A DNA stretch of 5,970 bases from NCBI GenBank assembly GCA_027009865.1, contig JALVCR010000011.1, positions 1 through 5,970 of the forward strand, read 5' to 3'. The notes beneath the pieces are model-generated. The model was not told where the DNA came from, did no database searches, and saw only the letters and a list, made by a program, of their open reading frames with translations. Source of the stretch: Campylobacterales bacterium (GTDB taxonomy: Bacteria > Campylobacterota > Campylobacteria > Campylobacterales > JAADDG01). Positions 1-5,339 of this stretch are shown piece by piece. The position numbers and the translations under genes are program-made. Within the stretch, counting starts at the first letter, position 1, and every line of letters starts with the position of its first letter.

Positions 1-1
1 C

Positions 2-436
2 GACAGAGAAAAAGAGAAAAACGAAATAATGGTAAAGCTTCTAACAAGGCTATCGAAAGCTAAAGATATGAGCGCAAGATGGGCGGTTGCAAAAAATCCT
101 CACACTCCAAAAGAGGTATTAAAAGAACTTTCAGATGATAAAATAAATTTGGTAAGGGCTCTTTGCGCCACAAATCCAAACACCCCAAAAGAGGCTCTTG
201 AGAAATTTATGGAAGATGAGAAGATAGTAAGAGATGGGCTTTCAGGAAATCCCTCAACCCCGATAAAATATTTGGCTATTTTAGCAAAAGATTCCGATAA
301 AATGGTAAGGTTAAGAGTTGCGGAAAATCCATCAGCAACAGAGGAGATTTTAAAAGAGCTTTCAAAAGATAGCGATTTAGACGTATCTAAAGCGGCTCAA
401 ATTCATCTTGAAAAATTGAAAAAAGGAAAAGCATGA
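2..436 (+). CDS. Leucine-rich repeat variant (LRV) protein, probably 5'-truncated by the window edge
   Basis: The protein is built from short alpha-helical repeats. From the ATG at 29 it has 135 residues, with an Asn-Pro hallmark at residues 23-24, 49-50, 74-75 and 100-101, a period of 25-26 residues. Each repeat reads roughly as a 'VR..VA.NP.TP.E.L..L..D' pattern, which is the LRV class (superhelical, HEAT/Armadillo-like, typically a binding scaffold). The repeat at 66-91 is the most diverged and the last one (117-135) is degraded, as expected for a C-terminal cap. Residues 1-13 resemble the tail of an earlier repeat. The frame stays open back to base 2 and the ATG at 29 has no convincing ribosome site, so the gene probably starts before the window. 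In Azotobacter vinelandii the LRV protein carries a [4Fe-4S] cluster N-terminal to its repeats; here that region is not visible and only one Cys (residue 46) is seen. The stop overlaps the next start (ATGA). Partner unknown. Confidence 0.8.
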   Translation, partial: DREKEKNEIMVKLLTRLSKAKDMSARWAVAKNPHTPKEVLKELSDDKINLVRALCATNPNTPKEALEKFMEDEKIVRDGLSGNPSTPIKYLAILAKDSDKMVRLRVAENPSATEEILKELSKDSDLDVSKAAQIHLEKLKKGKA

Positions 437-792
437 AAAAAAAGAAAAAACAGATTTCTCCCGTTCAAAAACAACTTCTTAGCACCTTTTTTAGCGGATT
501 TTATCTAACCCACAAAGATATAATATCGATAGGAGAGAAGATAGGAGTAGAGCTTCCTTACAAAAAGAGAATGATGATTTTGCAAGATCTCTTCATAGAA
601 GCTGAGAAAATGGGAAAGAAAAGAGAGATTTTAATGGAGTTTATAAAATTGATAGACTCAAATATAGAGATTTTTAAAGGCTTTTTGGCAAACTACCCAA
701 ACGCATCTCAAATAGTATCAACTTGGATAAGAAAAGCAAACTCTACAAAAGCTCTTTTGCAAAGAGAAATGGCGGGGAATCCTTATGAATAG
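433..792 (+). CDS. Conserved-looking hypothetical protein, 119 residues, helical
   Basis: I do not recognise this protein. It begins with a basic run (M followed by five Lys). The rest looks all-helical and soluble: a hydrophobic/aromatic segment near residues 15-25 (LLSTFFSGFYL), amphipathic helices around 43-62 and 64-86, and a C-terminal helix around 91-115. It has no cysteine, signal peptide or membrane span. Its reality as a gene rests on context. The start ATG (433) overlaps the LRV stop in an ATGA, with AAAAGGA at 421-427 five bases upstream. Its end overlaps the mrp start by 8 bases, so all three genes should be translationally coupled. The position between an LRV scaffold and an Mrp ATPase hints at a shared task, perhaps in Fe-S protein assembly, but the sequence does not show it. 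A run of eight A follows the start codon (436-443). Confidence 0.82.
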   Translation: MKKKKKQISPVQKQLLSTFFSGFYLTHKDIISIGEKIGVELPYKKRMMILQDLFIEAEKMGKKREILMEFIKLIDSNIEIFKGFLANYPNASQIVSTWIRKANSTKALLQREMAGNPYE

Positions 793-1819
793 AGAAGAAG
801 TTTTAAATAAATTAAAAAATATTAAATATCCAAAACTTGACAAAAATATAGTGGAGTTAAAAACGATAGACTCCATAGAAATAGAGAGAGATACTTTAAA
901 AATAGTATTAAATATCCTAAACAAAGATGCTTTTGATAAAATAAGAAGCGATATAGAAAAAATTTTCTCAAAAGATTTTAAAAATATAAAAATAGACACA
1001 AAAACCCAACATAAGAAAAAATCGATAAACTATGGAACAACTTTCAATCCAAACAATAGAGCCCCTTATGCTAAAAAAGTAATAGCCGTAACAAGCGGCA
1101 AAGGGGGAGTTGGCAAAAGCACAGTAAGCGTAAATTTAAGTGTTGCTTTGGCTCAAATGGGATATAGAGTAGGTCTCTTGGATGCCGATGTTTACGGCCC
1201 CAATATCCCCCGTATGTTAAATGTGGAAAATGAGAAATTAAGATGGAATGAAAAAAACAAAATAGAGCCAAGCGAAAATTTTGGAATCAAAATAATGAGC
1301 GTAGGGCTTACCACTCCATCTTCGGACACTCCTTTGGTTTGGAGAAGTTCGGTAGCGGTTTCGGCTTTAATTCAGTTTTTGGAAGATGTCGATTGGGGAG
1401 AGCTTGATTTTTTGGTAATAGATATGCCCCCCGGAACGGGAGATGTTCAGCTTACAATGGCGCAAGAGCTTCCAATTAGCGCAAGCGTTCTTGTAACGAC
1501 TCCTCAAACCATATCATCCGATGATGTCAGCAGAGCTATAATGATGTTTAAAGAGACTAAAGTTCCAATAGGCGGAATAATAGAGAATATGAGCTATTTT
1601 ATCGCTCCCGATACAAAGAGAAAATATTATATTTTTGGAGAGGGAGGAGCCAAATATTTAAGTAAAAAGTATAAAGTGCCGATTCTTGGAAGAATACCTT
1701 TAAGCATTGAAATAAGAGAGCTTTGCGACAGGGGAAAAGTGCCGGTAGCTTTAGGAAATGAAGAGATAAAAAAGCATTACAAAGAGATAGCCAAAAACTT
1801 AATAAAAAATATTAAATAG
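785..1819 (+). CDS. mrp: Mrp/ApbC/NBP35-family P-loop ATPase lacking the CXXC motif
   Basis: This is a cytosolic ATPase of the SIMIBI class. Relatives bind a bridging Fe-S cluster between two subunits and pass it to apoproteins. Residues 1 to about 80 form a MIP18/DUF59-type N-terminal domain, followed by a linker. The ATPase domain has the deviant Walker A GKGGVGKST at 105-113, with the signature lysine at 106. The DADVYGPN switch region starts at 133, and the Walker B/switch region IDMPPGTGD ends with D213 to D220. The ENMSYF and IFGEGG blocks near the C-terminus are typical of Mrp. The 344-residue length is normal. The oddity is that the family CXXC, expected at 274-277, reads A-P-D-T, and C314 is the only cysteine in the protein. 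The flanking blocks align without a gap, so this is substitution rather than deletion. The start at 785 follows GGGGA (774-778) and overlaps the upstream gene by 8 bases. Family assignment is secure; a cluster-carrier role is doubtful. Confidence 0.96.
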   Translation: MNREEVLNKLKNIKYPKLDKNIVELKTIDSIEIERDTLKIVLNILNKDAFDKIRSDIEKIFSKDFKNIKIDTKTQHKKKSINYGTTFNPNNRAPYAKKVIAVTSGKGGVGKSTVSVNLSVALAQMGYRVGLLDADVYGPNIPRMLNVENEKLRWNEKNKIEPSENFGIKIMSVGLTTPSSDTPLVWRSSVAVSALIQFLEDVDWGELDFLVIDMPPGTGDVQLTMAQELPISASVLVTTPQTISSDDVSRAIMMFKETKVPIGGIIENMSYFIAPDTKRKYYIFGEGGAKYLSKKYKVPILGRIPLSIEIRELCDRGKVPVALGNEEIKKHYKEIAKNLIKNIK

Positions 1820-1852
1820 CTAAAATTATTTATTTAATTTTTTGTTTTTTTT
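1806..1852 (+). terminator. Possible weak AT-only terminator after mrp
   Basis: ATTAAATA (1811-1818) is perfectly complementary to TATTTAAT (1831-1838) around a 12-base loop. After one T-T mismatch the stem extends by four A-T pairs (1806-1809 with 1840-1843). A T-rich run continues to 1852. The stem contains no G-C pairs and overlaps the end and stop codon of mrp, so it is thermodynamically weak. It may act only as a partial terminator, or the T-rich tract may instead serve the downstream promoter. Confidence 0.35.
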
Positions 1853-1871
1853 GCTTTAAAGAGAAAAGGTG

Positions 1872-1877
1872 TATAAT
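1872..1877 (+). promoter_or_regulatory. Sigma-70 -10 box (TATAAT) of the diiron-dedA-hypX-hypA operon
   Basis: This is a perfect TATAAT. Upstream lies a T-rich tract (1835-1857) instead of a recognisable -35, which fits the promoter style described for Campylobacter and Helicobacter sigma-70. Transcription would start near 1883-1886. That leaves a leader of only 15-18 bases holding the ribosome site at 1889-1894, and no room for a riboswitch. Confidence 0.6.
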
Positions 1878-1888
1878 TGGCACATTTT

Positions 1889-1894
1889 AAGGAG
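1889..1894 (+). promoter_or_regulatory. Ribosome binding site AAGGAG that fixes the start at 1901
   Basis: AAGGAG sits six bases before the ATG at 1901. It decides against the in-frame TTG at 1877, which lies inside the -10 box and upstream of any likely transcript start. Confidence 0.8.
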
Positions 1895-1900
1895 AAAAAT

Positions 1901-2686
1901 ATGCCAAGATGGAATTATGAAAATATCAATTATGAGGAAATAAATAAAGAGAATATAAAAAATAACGAATTTCTTTTTACGCTTTTAGCCATAGCTTCTT
2001 TTATAGAGATAACTTCAGATGTTTATGAGAATAATTTGAAACGTTTCTATGAAGGGGATAAGCAGATAACCAATTGGCTTGAAGAAATTTGGGAGATAGA
2101 GGAGATTCAGCACGGAAAAGCCCTTAGAAAATATGTAGAGAGCGTATGGAGCGACTTTGATTGGGGGGAAGCTTACAAAAATTTCAGAAATGAATATATA
2201 AAATATTGCACAATAGAGGAGTTTCAGCCCTCAAGAGCAAGAGAGATGCTTGCAAGAATGGTGGTTGAAACCGGAACTTCAACTTTCTACAAAGCCATAA
2301 ATGCATACGCAAAAGATTTAAATGAACCTATTTTAGCGACAATAGCTCACAATATTCATAAAGATGAAGTATATCATTACGAGGTTTTTAATAAAGGATT
2401 TTTAAAATATAACGAAACAGAAAACCTAAACCGAAAAGATATAATCAAAGTAATTTACACAAGATTGAAAGAGGCAAACGACGAAGATGTCGCAACAGCT
2501 TATAAATATATCCAATCTAATAACGATTTTGAAGCTTTTCATAAAAACTTAAAAAAACTTGCAAAAAACTATTATCCTTATAAAATGGCAGTAAAAATGC
2601 TTATGTATCCCCTAAAACTAAACAGATATATAGAGAATGTAACAGCATCAACTATAGAAGGTGCTTTGAGGGTTTTTGGAATTTAA
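1901..2686 (+). CDS. Ferritin-like diiron protein, acyl-ACP desaturase (type 2)-like
   Basis: This is a 261-residue soluble, mostly helical protein with a complete set of carboxylate-bridged diiron ligands on four helices: E36, E68 with H71 (in WEIEEIQHG), E123 (in MVVETGTSTF) and E156 with H159 (in HKDEVYHYE). The intervals from the second ligand onward (55, 33 and the two E-x-x-H pairs) closely match those I know for plant stearoyl-ACP desaturase (53, 33, E-x-x-H). The WxxEExxHG string is also typical of that family. Such enzymes use O2 and reduced ferredoxin to put a double bond into an acyl-ACP chain. It is shorter than plant desaturases, and the real substrate could be different (another diiron oxygenase or an oxidative-stress ferritin-like protein). 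Start chosen at 1901, not the TTG at 1877. It heads an apparent operon and abuts dedA with no spacer; a membrane-lipid link with DedA is possible but inferred. Confidence 0.85.
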   Translation: MPRWNYENINYEEINKENIKNNEFLFTLLAIASFIEITSDVYENNLKRFYEGDKQITNWLEEIWEIEEIQHGKALRKYVESVWSDFDWGEAYKNFRNEYIKYCTIEEFQPSRAREMLARMVVETGTSTFYKAINAYAKDLNEPILATIAHNIHKDEVYHYEVFNKGFLKYNETENLNRKDIIKVIYTRLKEANDEDVATAYKYIQSNNDFEAFHKNLKKLAKNYYPYKMAVKMLMYPLKLNRYIENVTASTIEGALRVFGI

Positions 2687-3262
2687 ATGCTAAAAACCAT
2701 CGCTCTTCCTCTTATACTATTCGCAAACAAAGCTGGATATCTTGGACTTTATCTTTATATGCTGCTGGTTGGAACATTTATCCCAGTCCCAAGTGAAATA
2801 ATTTTGATACCTTCAGGATATCTTGCGTCAATCGGAGAAAAAAGTTTTCTATATCTTTTAATAAGCGGGGCTTTTGGCAGTTTAAGCGGAGCTTTAATAA
2901 ACTACTTTTTATCCAAATATATAGTCAAAAGATTTCTAAACGGAAAAAAGATTTTGGTAAAGGTAGAGAAATTTTTTAAAAGGCACGGAAAAATTTCCGT
3001 ATTTTTAGCTCCTTTAACTCCCGGAATGGGACAATATATCTCAATTCCGGCCGGTCTTTCTCATATGCCTTTAAAAGAATTTATACCTCTAACTTTTTTA
3101 GCAAACATAATATGGGTCGGTTTTATGCTTCTTATAGGATATATTTTCGGAGAGGGTGAGACGGCTCATAAAAATGCAGCTTTGTTTTCTTTGATTCTTC
3201 TTGGATTTGTAATTTTCTTTGTATCGGTTTATGTATTAAGAGAAGTTAGAGTAAGAGGATAA
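2687..3262 (+). CDS. DedA-family inner-membrane protein with substituted core arginines
   Basis: DedA (SNARE-associated/VTT) proteins are polytopic membrane proteins linked to lipid-carrier or phospholipid translocation, proton motive force and envelope stress. This one has 191 residues, a normal length. Hydrophobic segments lie at about 5-31, 52-78, 131-153 and 164-184, with re-entrant-type stretches around 32-48 and 103-124. The acidic residue of the family motif is present (E37 in FIPVPSEII), and the ISIPAGLSHMPL block (118-129) is classical. The usual pair of arginines seven positions apart at the start of that block (R-F-I-P-G-V-R) reads P109-L-T-P-G-M-G115, so both are lost. These arginines are functionally important in E. 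coli YqjA/YghB. The start codon directly follows the upstream stop (2684-2686) with only a weak GGA ribosome site, so translation is probably coupled. The specific substrate is unknown. Confidence 0.92.
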   Translation: MLKTIALPLILFANKAGYLGLYLYMLLVGTFIPVPSEIILIPSGYLASIGEKSFLYLLISGAFGSLSGALINYFLSKYIVKRFLNGKKILVKVEKFFKRHGKISVFLAPLTPGMGQYISIPAGLSHMPLKEFIPLTFLANIIWVGFMLLIGYIFGEGETAHKNAALFSLILLGFVIFFVSVYVLREVRVRG

Positions 3263-3266
3263 AAGC

Positions 3267-4943
3267 ATGAAAATTTTGCTGATAGTATCAGCATTTAATT
3301 CTTTAACTCAAAAGATATTCTGCTACCTTTTAGAGAGCGGTTATGAAGTTAGCGTAGAGTTTGCCATAAACGATGAAATTATGAAAGAAGCTTGCAAGCT
3401 TTTTAAACCGGATATAATTCTTTGCCCCTATCTTCTTAAAAAAATTCCAAAAGAGATTTATGAGAATATAAAAACTTTTATCATTCATCCAGGCCCGTTT
3501 GGAGACAGAGGAGCTTTTGCTCTCGATAACGCCATATTAAACAAAGAAAAGAGATGGGGAGTTGAGATAATAGAGGCGGATGAGGAGTTTGACGCGGGAG
3601 ATATATGGGCATACTCTGAGTTTAAAATGCCCAAAAACAAAAAAGGGTATATTTACAGAAACCAGATAGCAAATGAAGCTTTAAACTTAACAAAAGAGCT
3701 TTTAGAGAAGCTAAAATCAAATTTCAAACCTCTAAAAAATCCAAAATACCCTCTCCACGAAAAAATCACTCAAAAAAGAAGAGAAATAGATTGGCAAAGA
3801 GACAGCGACGAAGAGATAAAAAGAAAAATAGACGCTTCTGATAATTTTCCAGGAGTTAGAGACAATTTTTTTGGAATCGAAGTATATCTTTTTGGAGCTC
3901 ATATCGAGAGAAACTCTTTGGAGAAGATAGAGGCAAAACCAAAAGAGATAATAGCAAAAAGAGACGGAGCCATTTTGGTAAAAACAAAAGAGGGGGCGGT
4001 ATGGATAGAGAGAATGACTCCAATAGAAAATGGCATAAGAGGAATAAAACTCCCCTCCACATACGTTTTAAAAGATAAAATAAAAGGTGTAAAAGAGAGA
4101 AGAATCCCTCTATATGTAAACAGAGAACTTCAAACTTTCAAAGAGATAACCTTTTCTAAAATAGAAAATGTAGGATTTTTGGATTTTGAATTTTATAATG
4201 GGGCTATGGATTCAAAAAGATGCATAAGATTAAAATACGCCATAGAGACTTTAAAAGAGGAAGTAGATATTTTAGTTTTAACGGGAGGAGAGAATTTTTT
4301 TAGCAACGGAATAGATTTGTGTATTTTGGAAGATAGTAAAAAAAAAGGAGAAGACGGCTGGAGCAACATAAACGCTATGAATAATTTAATCAAAGAGATT
4401 ATATTTAGCGAAGATATTATAACTATCTCGGTTTTTAGGGCAAATGCGGGAGCGGGAGGAGTCTTTTTGGCTCTCAGTGCGGACATAGTCTTTGCAAAAA
4501 ATGGAGTAGTTTTAAATCCCCACTACAAAACTTTAGGCCTTAGCGGGAGCGAATATCACACCTACACCTTTTTTAGAAGAGTCGGAGAAAAAAAAGCTTT
4601 AGAAATTTTAAACAAAGCTCTTCCAATATCTTCATCTTTTGCAAAAAAGATAAAAATGACAGATTATCTATACGAAGATTTTAAAGAGGTAGAAAATTTT
4701 GCCTTAAAACTTGCAGAAGATGAAGAGAGATATTACGAAATACTTGATTTAAAAAGAGAGAGACTTCAAAGAGACAGAGAGCTTATAAACAGCTGCCTTG
4801 AAAAGGAGCTTGAAGTTATGTATCCTGAGTTTTGGGATAAAAACAGCCCTTTTCATAAATTAAGACACGATTTTGTCTATAAAGTATGTCCCATAAAAAC
4901 GCCCCTTAGACTGGCCGTTCACAGAAGGAAAAACAATGCATGA
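3267..4943 (+). CDS. hypX: HypX (HoxX), CO-forming [NiFe]-hydrogenase maturation protein
   Basis: HypX takes the formyl group of N10-formyl-tetrahydrofolate, passes it through formyl-CoA and releases CO for the Fe(CN)2CO centre of [NiFe]-hydrogenase. The full two-part architecture is present in 558 residues. An N-terminal formyltransferase domain (about 1-160) contains FNSLTQ (10-15), HPGPFGDRG (74-82, with the catalytic-type His74) and the EFDAGDI loop (107-113). A C-terminal formyltransferase-like domain follows to about 275, including NFPGVRD (193-199). A crotonase (enoyl-CoA hydratase-like) domain spans about 295-490, with TGGENFFSNGIDL (339-351), NAGAGGVFLALSADI (393-407), NPHYK (417-421) and GSEYHTY (427-433). 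The conserved tail FVYKV...TPLRLAVHRR is intact. The start has AAGAGGA (3253-3259) seven bases upstream and lies 4 bases after dedA. A nine-A run (4338-4346) lies in the crotonase part. Neither a single-domain formyltransferase nor a hydratase fits. Confidence 0.96.
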   Translation: MKILLIVSAFNSLTQKIFCYLLESGYEVSVEFAINDEIMKEACKLFKPDIILCPYLLKKIPKEIYENIKTFIIHPGPFGDRGAFALDNAILNKEKRWGVEIIEADEEFDAGDIWAYSEFKMPKNKKGYIYRNQIANEALNLTKELLEKLKSNFKPLKNPKYPLHEKITQKRREIDWQRDSDEEIKRKIDASDNFPGVRDNFFGIEVYLFGAHIERNSLEKIEAKPKEIIAKRDGAILVKTKEGAVWIERMTPIENGIRGIKLPSTYVLKDKIKGVKERRIPLYVNRELQTFKEITFSKIENVGFLDFEFYNGAMDSKRCIRLKYAIETLKEEVDILVLTGGENFFSNGIDLCILEDSKKKGEDGWSNINAMNNLIKEIIFSEDIITISVFRANAGAGGVFLALSADIVFAKNGVVLNPHYKTLGLSGSEYHTYTFFRRVGEKKALEILNKALPISSSFAKKIKMTDYLYEDFKEVENFALKLAEDEERYYEILDLKRERLQRDRELINSCLEKELEVMYPEFWDKNSPFHKLRHDFVYKVCPIKTPLRLAVHRRKNNA

Positions 4944-5289
4944 ATATTCAATAGTTCAAAGTCTTTTAGATCTTGTAGAAGAGAACGCAAAAAAGTATGG
5001 CGCAAAAGAAGCTGAAAAAATAAAGGTGAAAATTGGAATATTAAGCGGAGTAGAACCGCATCTACTGCAAATAGCTTTTGATACTTTCAAAGAAAAAACG
5101 ATATGCCAAAACGCAGAGCTTGAGATGATAATTCAGCCCATAGTTGCCAAATGCGAAGAGTGCCAAGAAGAGAGCGAATTTGAAAAAAACGAGATATTTT
5201 TCGAATGCAAAAAATGCAAAAGCGCAAATTTAAAAATTTTAGACGGAGAAGATATGTATCTATTAAGCATAGAATTTAAAGATATATAA
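4936..5289 (+). CDS. hypA: HypA, nickel metallochaperone for [NiFe]-hydrogenase (and possibly urease)
   Basis: HypA works with HypB to insert Ni into the hydrogenase large subunit; in Helicobacter pylori it also serves urease. The protein has 117 residues, the usual length. It opens with MHEYSIV, where the N-terminal Met and His2 form the Ni site, which confirms the start at 4936. The structural zinc site is complete, with C73-x-x-C76 and C91-x-x-C94. AAGGA at 4925-4929 sits six bases upstream, inside the end of hypX. The 8-base overlap with hypX strongly implies co-transcription and coupled translation, and supports the HypX call. No hypB, hypCDEF or hydrogenase structural genes follow; the next gene is a carbonic anhydrase, so the rest of the maturation set must be elsewhere. 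Confidence 0.98.
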   Translation: MHEYSIVQSLLDLVEENAKKYGAKEAEKIKVKIGILSGVEPHLLQIAFDTFKEKTICQNAELEMIIQPIVAKCEECQEESEFEKNEIFFECKKCKSANLKILDGEDMYLLSIEFKDI

Positions 5290-5291
5290 AT

Positions 5292-5307
5292 TATAATTTT
5301 ATATAAT
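5292..5307 (+). promoter_or_regulatory. Two consecutive TATAAT -10 boxes ahead of the carbonic anhydrase gene
   Basis: Perfect TATAAT hexamers occur at 5292-5297 and 5302-5307, ten bases apart, in the 50-base gap after hypA. Either could serve as a sigma-70 -10, giving starts near 5304 or 5314 and a leader of about 26-36 bases. The region is so AT-rich that one or both could be fortuitous. No G-C-containing terminator is seen between hypA and this site, so read-through from the operon is also possible. Confidence 0.5.
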
Positions 5308-5326
5308 ATTTATGAAAACTTTTTAT

Positions 5327-5332
5327 AAAGGA
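5327..5332 (+). promoter_or_regulatory. Ribosome binding site AAAGGA for the carbonic anhydrase
   Basis: AAAGGA lies seven bases before the ATG at 5340 and selects that start, which also puts a proper signal peptide at the N-terminus. Confidence 0.75.
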
Positions 5333-5339
5333 AAAATAT

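Noticed and set aside
29..436. NP-containing periodicity at the DNA level as a tandem DNA repeat
   Set aside because: The 25-26 residue period is clear in the protein but the DNA of the units is too diverged to be a recent nucleotide repeat; it is an LRV protein repeat.
436..450. A8-G-A6 run just after the start of the 119-residue gene as a phase-variation switch
   Set aside because: Poly-Lys N-termini written as AAA are common in AT-rich genomes; eight A is short and there is no other sign of switching.
718..999. Reverse-strand open frame across the end of the 119-residue gene and the start of mrp
   Set aside because: Low-complexity Phe/Ser/Ile-rich product that mirrors A-rich coding sequence on the other strand; no ribosome site or family match.
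1071..1271. Reverse-strand open frame inside mrp
   Set aside because: Lies opposite the strongly conserved Walker A region and is a shadow of it.
1877..1900. TTG start adding eight residues to the diiron protein
   Set aside because: The TTG overlaps the TATAAT box and precedes the likely transcript start; the ATG at 1901 has a perfect AAGGAG at the right distance.
3856..4486. Reverse-strand open frames inside hypX (3856-4062 and 4193-4486)
   Set aside because: Leu/Ser/Pro-rich shadow frames opposite conserved HypX domains, with no initiation signal.
3267..4943. Reading the long gene as an artificial fusion of a methionyl-tRNA formyltransferase-like protein and an enoyl-CoA hydratase
   Set aside because: This two-domain order, with the FNSLTQ, HPGP.GDRG, NAGAGGVFLALSADI and GSEY motifs and the conserved tail, is the normal architecture of HypX.
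5286..5313. AT-only inverted repeat after hypA (ATAAATTATA with TATAATATTTAT) as a terminator
   Set aside because: The arms match only with a bulge, there is no G-C pair and no following T run; it is better explained as AT-rich promoter sequence.
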